This document shows, piece by piece, positions 11,127-24,699 of a DNA stretch of 64,000 nt. A program made the position numbers and the translations under genes. The first letter of the stretch is position 1. Each line of letters starts with the position of its first letter. The stretch is from Annona cherimola (lineage: Eukaryota; Streptophyta; Magnoliopsida; Magnoliales; Annonaceae). The stretch is from contig CM059977.1 of assembly GCA_030490835.1 (NCBI GenBank), forward strand, positions 11,064,765 through 11,128,764, in the 5' to 3' direction. The notes under the pieces are model-generated. The model saw only the letters and a list, made by a program, of their open reading frames with translations, had not been told where the DNA came from and did not search any database.

Positions 11127-11512
11127 TGCACAAATATACTCATATAGTTTAACCATAATTCGAAACATACTCACATAGTTTTAAAAACCGCAAATAGCCG
11201 AACATAGTTCGACCATAATTGTAAAAGATACCTATATTGTTATAACATCATTACTAATTGTCATGACGTGAGTATATTTGCAAAAACTAAATATACACAC
11301 TTAATTTTTAAAATTGTAGATATATATACATAATTTGTATATTTTTGCAAATATGTCAATGTCATGATAGCATAGTAATGTCGTCATAATAGTTTGAGTA
11401 TGTTTGCAATTGTGGTCAAACTATATATGAGTTATTTATGACGTTTCAAACTATATAAATATATTTACAATTATGGTCAAACTAAGTGTGTGTATCTGTA
11501 AATCAGGTTAGT
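11127..11512. mobile_element. Diverged MITE related to the 10262 element
   Basis: The left arm has ATATACTCATATAGTTTAACC and ACATACTCACATAGTTTT units, and the right arm carries their complements (TTACAATTATGGTCAAACTA and AAACTATATAAATATATTTA). The interior is AT-rich. No target duplication is clear. It has no coding capacity. Confidence 0.5.
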
Positions 11513-11954
11513 TGTATAAGCCTTAAGGTCTATTTGACCCTGCTTAATTTTGTTAAGAAACACTATAATCCTTTGGTTTTTGGAGGTTTTTAGTTGAGCT
11601 TATCCATTCGGTTCAAAATTTTTGCTCTAAAAATCCTAAGAAGTATAGAAACAATAAGTTATAATTCGGTGCTTTTTTCTTAATGCAGATCATACAGTAA
11701 TTATACCACTAAGTCCAAACAGGTCCTTAGTTTGGTGACTGGTGTAGATGAAAAAGCCTAGGTCTACCAGTGCTTAGGAAGAGTCTATTTAAATATACAA
11801 AGTCGTTCATCGAAAAAAAATCCTATATGCTAAATAATTTATGAAAGTACTATTAGAGATGCAAATCGACCGTTTTTTTGGCCCCACTTAATGTTCATTG
11901 AGAGTATTGTAATTTTTCACTTTTTTGAAATGTTTGCTTGAGCTTGTTCTTTTA

Positions 11955-12203
11955 GCTACAATCTTTTGTGCATGGCGTAAATGGTTTCAGCAGACAAGGA
12001 TTTGGGTTTCGAAACTCAGTCCCCCACATTGTTGTGGGGTATTATTAATTCCTCCTTGGGTTAAAGTATTTATAGAAAATTCTCCCTATTATAGATGTAC
12101 TCTATTGTGTGAAGATTGAATGTATTTAATTGTAATATCAGATCTCAGGGTGCATTTATGTACCCATCATAGAGAAAGAAAAAAAAAAAAAAAAAAAAAA
12201 AGC
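11955..12203 (+). repeat. Possible SINE with A box, B box and poly(A) end
   Basis: TGGCGTAAATGG at about 11973 fits the pol III A-box consensus. GGTTTCGAAACTC about 35 bases later fits the B box apart from one inserted T. The segment ends in a run of about 22 A (12179-12201). Imperfect flanking repeats AGCTACAA and AGCTGCAA could be the target duplication. This is suggestive, not proven. Confidence 0.4.
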
Positions 12204-12204
12204 T

Positions 12205-15200
12205 GCAAAAGGCATCGAATAAAAGTGCTTCAATTTTATCGTCAGCCCAAAGGAAACTACTACTCCAATGTCGGGCCAAATGAAGCCTGAGACCATCACA
12301 CTCCTTTATTTTCTTTTAAAATTTTTACATCCCTTCGTCTATTCAATCAAATAGGCAATATTATATTTCTGACTAACTCGACCATTTATAAAATTAATCT
12401 TATAATTTTCATTATTATATGTCTTTTTTCCTAAAAATCAAATTAGGGAGACATGCAATACCCATTCTCATTCTCAATCTTGACTGTTTTAGTTTCATTT
12501 TTCTACTTCAAAACAACCTCTTCATCCAACTCCTACTGAGAAATTGAACTCAAATCCTTTCCTTTCCACTTACTCCAGGGAAATCGAAGGGCATGGCATG
12601 CATCAGTACCACTTAGAGCAATGGAATCCATTTCTACCCATTAGCATATACAACCTGGCGGATCCACGTGAATGATTGATTTGTTTCAATCTTGTCACAT
12701 GCATGAGAAGCACACGTGAATTCTTCTGCTGCTGAGCAGAAGCAGCAGCTGGAGGCAAGTGTGGCTGGAGCAGCAGCTGCTGCTGCTCGCAGACACTTAA
12801 GGCCTTCAATCATCTTGCAGCTGGCTAGCTACAGCCAAGGAATGTGTTGTACTTGAATAGAGCCATGCAGGGTTGTACCCAAACCAAACAACCTTGTCTT
12901 TTCCGTTTATCTTATCCCTTTTCGAGAATTTTAAATGCCCAAAAGGATTTTGTGACCCTCTTACCTTCCTTTATGTTTTAATTAATTTTGGTTCCCTCGG
13001 CGCACTTGCATGTGAATGTACTTTTCCAATGTTCAAGTCATCACGTGACTTTCAAGCAGTCACAAGAATCCCAGAATAACTCAGGATAGTTGCTCCGGCG
13101 AAAACAACAAAGCATCGAGAAAAATGATAATTACGAAGATGCATGCAATTAATGCTTTGATGGTGCGAATATGAAAAATTCCCAGTTTTTATCCGATCAT
13201 TTAAAAATTCGAAATGACCAATATTAATCTATTGTTATCCTGAGATGATTTTATTAAATTATATATGTATACATGTAGGCTTCATTCAATTCAAACTATT
13301 TCGATAACACGTATGCAAAGTTTTGTATGGTCACAAGATGTACATATTCTCATTCATGATATCATGTAAGAAGCTTATCACCTGATTGCATGCAATATTA
13401 TGATGGACAACTACTTTCTACAAAAATGCTCCAATATTCTTGTGAAAAAAAATAAAACTTCGTAGACAGTCACGAGGCAGGAAGTACTGATGGTCTAATA
13501 TTTCTGATTTTAGCAATGCGTGGGGTTTTGGATTTCATGGAATATCTATGTAATTTCATTTATTTGTGGTCCACAAAAAATATGCCCCACTTAAATATTG
13601 CCTAAACGTCAGCAACACGCGGCATGGTTGGGATATTTTGTCTGGTCATGATATTTTAACTGATCTCTAAACAATGTATATATCAACACTCCCACGTTAG
13701 CTTTGGCATTTTTTTCTGCGATTATTCTTCAAATATTCCCCTGCGTACGTCCACCTCTTTTTTAAAAAAAATCATGATCATTTGAAATTTCCCCTTGAAA
13801 TCACATGTGAATATGGAACAATCAAATCAGTAAAAGGAATCTTCTCAATCTCCCATTTGCTGGCAACTAAAAAAGCCCTAACATAAGTACTTGCATTTAA
13901 GAAGAAGATAATTATCATAGATCCCCAAGGAGCATTGCAGCAAAATAACACTTCAGGATTACACCCATCGAAACTTAAAGAAAAGAGAACAGCCAACATA
14001 AAGAAACCATGAAATGCTGCCGGGTATTGGTGAGCGAATTGGTCAGGGAAGTGCTCATCGAAGAGTACCATAATACCAACACAGATGGTATTGGGAAGGG
14101 AATTGGTTCATAATGACTTGTAAAGATAGAGGCTTTGAGTGTAAATTTCCATATGTTAATAAAATTCGATACCTGCAAGTTGAGTTGGGGCTGGGAGGTA
14201 AAATAAAATTTAAAAAAAAACCATGAAATGATTCATGCTCATATCTAGACATTAACAATATTGAGAGAAGTGCGTGCATGAAAAGCTGAAAACTGAACCA
14301 TTTCCATCGGTGCATTTGCCTTTTGAACATCTTCTTTCAACCAAAGAAGGAAACTGAAGAAGCGGAAAACAAACAGCTGTTCTTAGTTTTGATGTACTGA
14401 ACCCTAGCTAATATTCTTTGCGGTGACTTTATAGATTGATTCGATGTCCTAATCATCTGGCTCTTTGCAAGATGCAATATATTGCATACGGGATATATTT
14501 ACGTAGGTGCCGCCAATCTTAAGCAGTTATATATGTAGCTAAATTGATATGTACATAGTCAAATAAACGTCATATGCAATCAAAAAATTAGTTGCTTTTC
14601 ATAAAGTTTGTTATAATGAATGCGGAACTAGAATATTTTTTTTTTATTTAGGCATACCTGAATCTACATTTATTTTACTGCAACACTGTCGTTTGTAGAT
14701 TCTTCCTTTGGTTCTCAAGGTGTGTCCTACTCTCTTAAGGGCGAAAAGATCAGAAAACGGGCAAAAGGCCGAAGAGGGAAGTAGCATCAATCTTCTATAG
14801 ATGTGATGATGCGTTGGTGTGCATGAGTCACTTATTCTGTCCTGTCATTATTTCCTCCAAAATGCGGATAAGCATTGGGTCGCCCTCAATCAACTACTCG
14901 TCAAAATACAACATTGTCTATATATCTGTCTAACTCTGCATACATTTCCATCCATATTGGGTCACGGGGACTTTAATTTTAGTTGAATATAGTCAGAAGT
15001 TAAAACATTTGTTAATTTGCCCTCCCATATAATTGGATAGCAATATTCTCCATATGTACTATATCAACGACATTATTGAAGTTGGGAGATATTTATGCAC
15101 CAGAGCACCCCTTTGGATAAGACTCGAACGTATATATAACCAAAACACCTCAGTTACATATGTACGATCTATCCTAATCTCTAAATCCCATAATATAATC

Positions 15201-16878
15201 GAGGGCGTGTCAGAAAGATGCATTTGATCATATACATGCTAATAATATGGGTAATTTAAGATGGGATTCCTTGGATTCCTTTTTATTGAAACGCAAATAA
15301 TGATTAGTAGAAAGTGGTTAATACGAGATTAAAGCCTGTAATTAAGTTGAAACTTTATACCTTGGAAACCCATTCGCCTCTTCTATAGTATGCCGGGTTG
15401 TTACTGCAAGGAAGTTTATTTTTTTTAAGTGAAGTTTAGCAATGAAATGAAACAGAATCGCCAAAAAATGTAGATTTTGGTAATGTTTTCAAATTCGTTG
15501 TAAAATGTTTGATAACTTTTAGAATGAACTGTTCAGCTTCATTATTAATAAGCTTATGCAACGGATTTTAACAACGAACATACAACCTATGTCACCATTC
15601 TCCTTCAAAGGCTAGCGTTTTGTAATTACCCAACCCAATTCGATGAAGAGATGGAATAATGGGAGAGATTCGCTGCGGTGCAAACAAACAGCACAGATCC
15701 ATAAGGTCTAGGAATTACATCCTCCGTCTTGAGGAGGGCATGCAACAGACAAGACGAGGCCAGGAGTATGTTCTTGGATGAATTGTTGTCTTGTAATGAT
15801 TAAGATGCACACATGTGAATAGGTGGGTGCGTGATTTGTCTGCAGTGTATTGATCGGTGACAAAGGTGTCTCTACAAGAAGGCAGTAGAATGGACATGTG
15901 ACACATTGTCATGCGACAAAATGGATCACATGTCACGATAGGACACAAATCGTATATATAGCTAATGCCCAATTTCTCGTCCTTTTTAATTTCTTTTCGT
16001 TTTTCTTACGTATTTAATTAGAACTCCATGGCATGTTGTGTGTGTGCGTCGTATTCTTTTCACCTGTTTATCATTTCAAAATTAATCGAAGATGCTGCCA
16101 TGGACCATATATGAACTGTAAATCCACACGCTTGCTCATTAAAAAAGGTTTAAGAAAGTAATAATGCGGATATATATATATATGTCAACTACATGTTATT
16201 CCCTCATAAATTAAGAAGAATGTTAACATTTTATAGTAGATGAATTCAATTAATTAATAATAATTACTGGGATCCACTTGGCAACAGCAGACAACTTCTG
16301 CAATGTATAGTGGAGCTGGGATTTATTTGATCCCTTTTCAATAAATAAATGTTAGATTTCTTTCTTTTAGCTAGATTTGGCAACTAAATTTTCATTTGGT
16401 TCCAACTTAACTTTAGTAAAGACAACTAGGATTTCCTTGATGATAATTGATTATTATAAGTGCATATATAAGTATTATAAGAAAATAACCAATAATAGCT
16501 AACTATTGATTGTTGAAATCAAAACCATATTTTTATTGCTGAAAACAACTTTTTAATTACAATTGATGATATCTGTTGAGCATGTGCTATTGATTTTTGA
16601 CACCAAAATGAGTACGGTTTAAACTCTAGTTTTATGAGTCTATCTTCGAAACTTTTGAGGGCAGCTTAATATTCTTGTATATTCATATATAAGTGAATAA
16701 CTTTGGATAAAGATAGCTAAAAGTAAATAATTCTAAAGTATTAGTGAGCAGCTGCAGGTTGTGATCTACGAAAGGCATAAATAAGATGCAGTCTACAGAG
16801 ATTTGGATTAGATTAATCAAGTGGGTAATGTTCCTCTGTGTTGTTTGTCTTGCTCGGCAACTGCCACTCATGGATCAT
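12205..16878. other. Gene-free stretch of ordinary complexity
   Basis: This 4.7-kb stretch is less repetitive than its surroundings, but no reading frame in it resembles a known protein and none is long. Around 12720-12800 there is a cluster of GCAGCAGCTGCTGCTGC-type palindromes. A CACGTG G-box occurs near 13044. I see no tRNA or known miRNA. Confidence 0.4.
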
Positions 16879-16886
16879 ATATGGAT

Positions 16887-17461
16887 TAGGAGTGTTAATA
16901 GTCATAGTCAACTCACTCGTCCAACCCATTTATAAATAGGTTCAGGTTGAAATTTTTGAATAAATTGATTATGATCCGCCAACCCATTCAACCATTTAAT
17001 TAAATAAACAGATTAAAGTTGAAATTTTATAATCCGTCAACCCCTTTAGTAATCCGTTTAACTCATTTAACTCGTTTAACCCATTAAAGCTTTATATATA
17101 TATATATATAAACATCTTGGTTATTTTTCCTTGTTAAGTCTTTCTTCTATCACCTAATTTTTATTTCCTCACTGTTGCCCCAATTTCATTTTTCTGTTAC
17201 TAACCTAGTTCTATTTCTCATGAGTTGAAAATACATTCTCTCCTCTCCCTACAAGATCATCATCTACCAGAGTCTAGCCTTTAGGTCATCTACTATATAA
17301 CCTATCAACAACCTCCAACTCATTTATTAAATGGATTGTAAACGGGTTAAAGTTAAGATTTTTTAAATGGGTTAATAAATGGATTAAGGTTGAGATATTT
17401 TAAATGGGTTAGGATTAAGATTAGGTTTCAACCCGTCCAACTTGATCCTTTAACACCCCTA
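16887..17461. mobile_element. hAT-like MITE with 8-bp TSD
   Basis: The element is 575 bp, begins TAGGAGTGTTAATAG and ends with the near-inverse TTAACACCCCTA. Flanks ATATGGAT (16879-16886) and ATATAGAT (17462-17469) form an 8-bp duplication with one mismatch. Subterminal AACCC/GGGTT motifs resemble the other hAT-like elements here. It has no coding capacity. Confidence 0.8.
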
Positions 17462-17469
17462 ATATAGAT

Positions 17470-18410
17470 TATACTTAGATGTCTTACTTGGAATCTCACA
17501 AGTGCTTTTGCCACTTTGTCCCACTCCCAGCTCATGTGAACAACTTCTTTCTTGCTACCATCTATCATAATAAGGGATTAAGGACATGGACAAATCTAAC
17601 ATCCAAAGTATGTAATCCGGCATTATTAATATTATATAATTAGTGTTGGGCAAATCAAATTTTAGGTTGAAAGAATTAGATTGAAATATTTAATCTCCAA
17701 AGTGGATTAGGTGGGATTTGTTGTTGAGGCAACTTGACCAACCACTCACTCAACTTTTTGTTGATAAAAACCCCTCATTTAATTTAGCAACTAGCGCAAC
17801 TAACAGGAGCTCCTTTTTAGCATGCAAGGAGGAAACTATGTCTTCTTTAAATACATTGTTGGTTATTTAGTTGGGTTTACCCCTTAAGCAAGAAATTGAA
17901 AAAAAATTGTACTTTGGGTTGGCTGAGTTATAATATAAAGCAATTACAAAACATAAGTAGCTTGATTTTTTCAAATTCACCCCTTGATTCATTCATCTTA
18001 TTAATTAATTCTGCTATATTCATGATTAGCTGGGATGCCATTATCGACGCTTAGAATGCTTTTTTTTTTCTTTCCCAATGTTTACGTATGTCTACAAGCT
18101 TAATTGTTCAAGGAACCCCATATTATTGCTTTGATCTCGAGCCCCTACTCAAATATTCCTCAATAATTGATGACATGTTCATGCCTGCCCATGACAACAT
18201 ATATATCGGTCCTCAACTTCTCCCACGATGGATATAATTATTGCCGGCCCACGATTCCTCATGTTTTAATTTTAGCAAGGATCAATATATATATATGCAG
18301 AATGATCTTTTAAGACCGGATGCACGGAGGCCCAAAAACCTATTTTTTAAAAAAAATTAAAATTTTTAAAAAAAAAAAATTCATGGGTAAGTAAATTTAG
18401 GTGTATTAAA

Positions 18411-18467
<57 letters not shown>

Positions 18468-19560
18468 GATAAAGCTTCCTAAATTCTCTCGTGGAGACAA
18501 AGCTTCAACTATACTCAAAAGAGATAAAACTCCATAATTCCTATGCCCTCATGCCGAATGGCATGATGCCCTGCTGTTATATATGAACACTGGCGACGAA
18601 ATTGTCGAAACTTGTTGGCAATTATTGATTGCCAATATCGTTGGCGCGTCGCATGTAACTTATACAAACCCGGTCATTATATCATAACATGATCGATTTA
18701 TAGTCGGAAACTCTATAAATATATAACCGATAAAATAAAAGGTTTATTGTACATTTTCTATATACATATAGGCAGCAGTTTTCAATATCTCTTAATTTAT
18801 TAGAATACAAAACTAACTAAAAGAATGAAAATAACATTTTGATTAAAATATATAGGATATTTTATTGTCTTCAATTAATTTATTGGTAGAGAAGAGATGT
18901 AGTACGAATTAAAGAACCCTAAGGACGACCTGCGTACACGTATGATCAACAAAATTAGGGTATTAATGGCAGAAAACCTGAAAGAGAAATTTAAGAGGAC
19001 TGATACCCTGTCCATATATACCTTTTTAGTATAAATTTGATTAACAGTCATGACTCTTTCATGATATTTTCTGGATCGAATTTTTTTTTTTCATTCATGT
19101 CCTAGAGATCGAAGTCTGAGCAAGAAACGTGTAAATAACTCCTAATACAGTTAGAGGTTAGCATGAACGTCTTGGCTCGAAGAAACGGTGTTAGGATTGA
19201 TCTTTTGAAAAACCCAAAAACAAAAAAATGGAGTTGTAAATATCGTTTAAGATTAGAAATATTCAAGCGGAACCCGATTTTTCGTAAATATATTTTATAT
19301 ATAATGTGAACAATTTTTTTCATACTTATGTATTTTATATTATTTAGATTTATGTTTTACTATATGATTGGCATGTTCAAATTATACTATTTTTTGCTTA
19401 CATTGATGTTTAAAATTATTCAATTTATGTTTAAATTTATCAACTTTCTTTTCTATCTTAATTTGAAAAGTAAATTTCCTTTAAACGTATATTATATACA
19501 TTAGCATATTTTGGCTAAGTTTAGTTATACTATGCATTGTCATTTTGACTTACATAATTT
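17470..19560. other. Gene-free AT-rich region with a TA microsatellite
   Basis: No gene is supported. A (TA)n tract of about 50 bases lies at 18411-18461, inside sequence resembling the AT-rich MITE core (from about 18340). A smaller TA tract lies at 17092-17110, inside the preceding hAT-like element. Confidence 0.5.
18411..18461. repeat. (TA)n microsatellite
   Basis: An uninterrupted TA dinucleotide run of about 50 bases. It is likely polymorphic in length. Confidence 0.9.
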
Positions 19561-19562
19561 AT

Positions 19563-20120
19563 TAGGGGTGTGTTTGGCAGTTATCAAGAAAAATTTTTAG
19601 TATAGTTTTTGAATTAGTAGAAATTTATATAATATGATAAAGGTAATAACGAGAAGTAAAGATAATATATTTAAAATAGGTAAGTTAGTTGCATGGGTAG
19701 TTATGTAGACATCATTGAAAAGTATTGTAATTCTATAAAAAATGTGAAGAAATAATTAAAAATAAAAAATGATGATGTTAACCTAGGCTAAGTAGCTAAG
19801 TAAGAACTTATTTAGCCCACATCAAAAAATCAATTTAAAATTTTTTTCTTCATATACTTATTTATCTGAATGTATTTAATATATAAACTAAGTTTAACCA
19901 CTTTGGATATGTGTATATATATTTTTAAACACAGAAGATTTTAGCCATTTTTTATTATGAAGAAAAAGAAAATAAAAATTTTAAAATTGATTTTTTAAGG
20001 TAGGTTAAGTAAGTCATTACTTAGCAAAGCAAACAAGATCATCTTTCTTAAAAATCAAGTAATTATAGCAAGCGAAAAGTTTTAATTTAAAAAGTTGTAG
20101 TTGTAAGCAAAGATGGCCTA
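19563..20120. mobile_element. Tourist-like MITE split by a second MITE
   Basis: The sequence starts GGGGTGTGTTTGGCAGTTAT and matches the family at 28601-28857 up to about 19768. The matching series resumes at about 20038 with a GCGAAAAGTTTTAATTT segment. Between lies a different inverted-repeat element (about 19769-20037) with ends GATGATGTTAACCTAGGCTA and ...AAACAAGATCATC and the AT-rich core inside. The relation is a younger element nested in an older one. Target duplications are not clear. Confidence 0.55.
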
Positions 20121-20129
20121 ATGTTGTAT

Positions 20130-21845
20130 ATTAATACGAGATTTAAAATTTTCATTATTAAAATTTAAAGAAAAAACTTATTAATCTAAATTTCAACTCT
20201 ATCGCAATTTAACAAATAAGATTATAATTTAAGTTTTATAAATATGGTTAGCATTAAGTTAAGGTTAAAGCTAAAGTAAAAGCAAACCTAGACTATCATG
20301 AACCCAATTGCACCTCAAAAACGATTACAATCTATCATATATATAGAAAGGATTATATAGAACCGCTTCTATCTAATCCAATTATATAGAAGCGAGCTCA
20401 TATATATACACATCATTCACTGTTTGGATACATGTGAAAAGTCCTCTTTTTCTTTAACAATCATTTTCACTTAAGTTTATGTGATATGATATTTAACCAT
20501 CACAAAATATTTAACAAATCATCACGTATTGAAAATACAGTTAATTCTTTAAAAATTTTAATCATTTACCATATTATTTTACCTTTTTTATTTAAAGGAA
20601 TCTAAAGCTTAAAAGCTAGATAATATCTAAGGATTCTAGTTTATCATTATGAAGTAGAACTTATGGCGTACATGTAAATTAAAATGAACTTTTATAATTT
20701 GTACTTCTATGTATCTCTTTTACACGCACTTTTACATTAATAGAAATCTAAAAGTATGAGATTTTTTATTAAAAGATGACTTATGGTTTCAATAGTGTGA
20801 TATTGTCTACTCTAGCTTAGCAGCTCAGCCGCACAGAACTTTCTCTCCTTTTCCATACAGGTTATGAGTCCAATAATGTAATATTGTCTGCTCTAGCTTA
20901 GTAGCTCAGCTGCATAGTTTTAAAATGCGTTACACTATATTTAACCTGAGACTTACTTATAAACCCCTAAGAACTTTCTTCCATTTTCAACGTGGGATTC
21001 AGTTCTGAGTTATTATAAGTGTAGTCATTAATTAGCTCTTCTTTTTAGATATTGCATCTCCTTTTAACCACTTACTTATTCATTATTATCTTTTATCTAT
21101 AAGCAAAAAATATTCTACTTATAAACTATATACTATAAATAGGCTTTTAAATGTACATACTCTTCAACAAATTGCATATGATGATGTAAACACACCCTAA
21201 ATGTAAACAAGTACGTGTATGATGAGATTTGACTGCCTACCAAACTTAGCTCTTAAAAGCAATGATTTCACCTGACCTTCTAAATACTTCCCTAACAATT
21301 CACCTTTAATTGGATGCTGTTATTGTACAGCGGAAGAATCGGTGGGACTCTCAGCATTTTCTTTTTTGATTGGTATTAACTCTTAGCGTTTTTTTAAATT
21401 AAAAGATGGAAAAAAAAAAAGAAAAGAAAAGAAGGTGACTTGGGAACATGCACAACCATATTAGTTTTAGGTCTTCCACCTACACATCTTGCACTATTCT
21501 TAAAATTTTCTTTATGGTGCAAAAATTAATCATTTTATCTTTGATCATGTTAAAGATAGACGTGATTTCTGTCTTTTTCTTTATAAATTCTTACGGAAGA
21601 TTGATGATAGGGTTGAAAAAAAAAATCATAATTGAGCTGTTATACTCAGATTGATAATATGGTTTTGGACTATTTGCATTTACCGCCTCATTTTTTAAAT
21701 ATTTTCTAATTTTTAGTAATTATTGATTTTGCAAAAAATTCTCGCATATAATTTTGTTTAAAACGCACTTTCACTGAATTTTATGGTCCATTCAAAAATA
21801 ACTTGAATCATATAATAATCTTTTAAAATCATTTTTCGCCAGGAT
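20130..21845. other. Gene-free AT-rich region
   Basis: I see no gene. It contains two partial copies of the dispersed repeat described at 8884 (about 20785-21024) and a short purine tract near 21410-21435. Reading frames are short and lack recognisable domains. Confidence 0.4.
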
Positions 21846-21849
21846 TTCT

Positions 21850-23140
21850 TGCATACCTACTTACATAACTTATTGAAATTGCAATTATATCCTTTAGTTA
21901 CAAAAAATTACAAATGACCCTATGACGACAATTCAAAATTGAATAAAATTACAAAAACGCTCCTATAACCAAGATGACAATTAAAATTATCATTTGCAAC
22001 CATTATTTTCTATTACAAAATTGTAAAAACTATTGCAAAGGAAAATATATTATTTATTCTTTAATAATAAAAAGAAAATAATCAACTTAATATACATTTG
22101 CATTAAAAAAATATTATTAGAAAATATTTTAAAATAAAAAAATATTTTTAGAACATCAAATGGATTATTTTTATCTTTCAAATTTTGAAAATTTTCTTAA
22201 GAAATAATTTGCTAATATCATATAATAGAAAAACACTTTAAAATACAAAAGTACTTTTTAAATATTTATTGGATTAAATGGAATAATTTTATATTTGATA
22301 GATTTTCAAAATTTTCATGATCAATAATTTTAAATATTATAATAAAAATGAAAGAAAATATCTTTAAAATATAAAACATTATTTAGATATTCTTTTTCAT
22401 TAAACTAATTAGTTTTGGAAATTATCATAACGTAAATCTTCAAAATCTTATAGACAAAAAATGTTTTAGAAAATAAAATTATTTTACACTTTAAATGTAT
22501 TTTCTTGCATTTTTTAAATTTTGATAAATATTATATAAATACATTTAACGTGAAGATATTGTTAAAAATTTTGGCATTTTAAATTTTTATTTATTTATTT
22601 ATTATAAATATGTTTTTTACATTGAAATATTTAATCTCATACTTTTATTATTTAATAATGTATTTTTTCTTTTGCTGCAATTGTTACAACATTTGCAACG
22701 AGAATAGTGGTTGCAAATAATAATTTCAATTGTTAAGGATAATATTTTTGTAATTTCTGACCATGGTTCACAAGGTTGTTTTATTCATTTTTTAAATGTT
22801 TACCATAAAGCCTTAACATAAGATATACACGCGTATGATTTTATGCAAATGTTGCAGGTCAAGATTTATTTGGGAATTATATCGGAAAAAGATTTATTCA
22901 GGAGAAATTAAAATAGATAGAATAGTTGTATGAAATGATATAAAAATGATCAAAATGTAGAAGTAATAATTTAAAAAGTAGAGTAGTTAAGTATTTAAAC
23001 GTCAAATTATATCAAAAGATGAAACGAACAAAATTTCCCAATTAGAATTTCCCGAGTGAAGCCTCATTTATAATTTTTTATGAAATGAAGAGATATACCT
23101 GTAATTTTTCATGAAAATTATGTGGGTAAGAACGCATAAG
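21850..23140. mobile_element. Possible ~1.3-kb element with long inverted ends
   Basis: The left end (TACTTACATAACTTATTGAA...) matches the inverse of the right end (...ATGAAAATTATGTGGGTAAG) at roughly 70 percent by eye. Internal TTTGCAACCATTATT near 22000 and its complement near 22700 are also inverted. The middle (22020-22680) is extremely AT-rich with repeated phrases such as TTTAAAATATAAAA. I see no target duplication and no gene. Confidence 0.4.
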
Positions 23141-23689
23141 CACCTTTCTCAACGGATTTTTTTTTTCTTTTTTGCCACTAACAATGGATGGTAGTAGGTA
23201 AGACTTTTGTTAGTCAAACATTGACTTCTGTGATAAATCACAATGACAGCTGATGATAAGAGTATTTTTTATATTTAAAAATCAATAGCAAATGAGGAAA
23301 ATGCAAACAGCCCAATGGTTTTTATGTCCATCAAGTACCTCCACGACATTACCATTAAAAAAAACACCTCCAAGACATTGGCATTTGGCAGCAGGCATGT
23401 GGTTAATGTGTGTGTAAAAAAAAAAAAAAATGGGAAGGGAGATCAGATATGTCGACGGCTCCATCTATCTATTTCAGCCCGTACCTGAAATTTGCGTCGG
23501 CAACCATGCATTGAGAGGGGAGTCACGAGAGGTCTTCTTATGGCCATCTGTCAATATGCATGGGACTCTTCTGGATTCACATTCGAATTTAACAAATCAA
23601 ACATTCTTCATATCAATCAAGGGGATTTGACATATAAATAAAAGATATTCAGGTGCAGGCACTTGCACACCCTTAAGTTACGTGCAATT

Positions 23690-24080
23690 GTCTTAAAATG
23701 AGCTCAACATGATCGTATCTATAAGTTATACTATTGTGCATTTATATCCACTAGATTTACTGTGCATTTGGCTCAAAATAGGATTTACATGTATTTAAAT
23801 ATATTAATAATTTATACAATCATTCATCCATTTATGAATTATGTTTTAGATAGTTTATATGTTAAAAAATAACTTTAAAATTGTCATTTACATCAAACTA
23901 TTTTATTACATTAATTTTGTACCATTTTCAAATGGGGCCCATACACATATCTAATTTGGATGAAAATTAGTGTGCTAATGAAAGAAACAATTCTAAACAT
24001 AATGAGTAGAATAAATGTACATTTTACGATCATGTGAGACTTATTTTGATGTAAATGTACCGTAAGTTATGGTGCATTTA
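23690..24080. repeat. Dispersed AT-rich repeat
   Basis: The segment with AAACTATTTTATTACATTAA and GGGGCCCATACACATATC is related to segments at about 36180-36490 (complementary strand), 51715-51965 and 52130-52370, which share ATTTTATTAC-TTGATTTT and the surrounding words. It is a non-coding repeat family of unknown class. Confidence 0.45.
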
Positions 24081-24115
24081 CATTCACTGGAATATTGCTC
24101 TATATGTACATATGT

Positions 24116-24694
24116 TAGGGGAGTAAAAGGTTGGTTTCAACCCAAAATTCGACTAATCCAACCCGATTTATAATAGAGTTGGGTTATGTTTTTTGAAAAA
24201 AAAAATTTTATAACCTGATTTGAACCGACCGGATTTCAAAAGTGGGTTGGTTTAGGTTGGATGATTGTCAACCTGACCCGACCTGATTTCATATATTAGC
24301 ATACAATATAATAAATTATTAATAAATAGTTTTATATTAGCACATAATACATAGGAATTAACTAGACATTATTGATTGAAAGTAATATTATTTAGCTATT
24401 AGATCGTTGAATAAGTCATAAATTGAAAAATATTCATGTAAAAAGGATTGATTTTTATTCTTTCATATAAATTTATATTTTAAAATAGATTTAATTAAGC
24501 AAAATATTTTTAAATATTATATATTTGTTAACTCGATTTTTAACTCAAACCAAACCAATTTTTATAAAGTTAAAATAAGATTGGGTTAAGGTGTAAAAAA
24601 TTAGTGTGAAAGTAAGATTTGATTAAGATTTTATAAGGTGGGTTAGGATTGTATTTATCCCAACCCGAATCAACCGACCCGATTGACACCCCAA
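24116..24694. mobile_element. Degenerate hAT-like element, no TSD found
   Basis: The left end is TAGGGGAGTAAAAGGTTGG and the right end is CCGACCCGATTGACACCCCAA. Both resemble hAT termini with AACCC/GACCCG subterminal motifs. The flanking 8-mers do not match, so the boundaries are uncertain. Confidence 0.5.
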
Positions 24695-24699
24695 AGTCA

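Noticed and set aside
12000..12030. tRNA gene suggested by a TTCGAA B-box-like motif
   Set aside because: No cloverleaf or acceptor stem can be drawn, and the poly(A) end fits a SINE better.
18411..18461. Possible origin or matrix attachment site at the long TA tract
   Set aside because: A plain microsatellite within AT-rich MITE-like sequence explains it.
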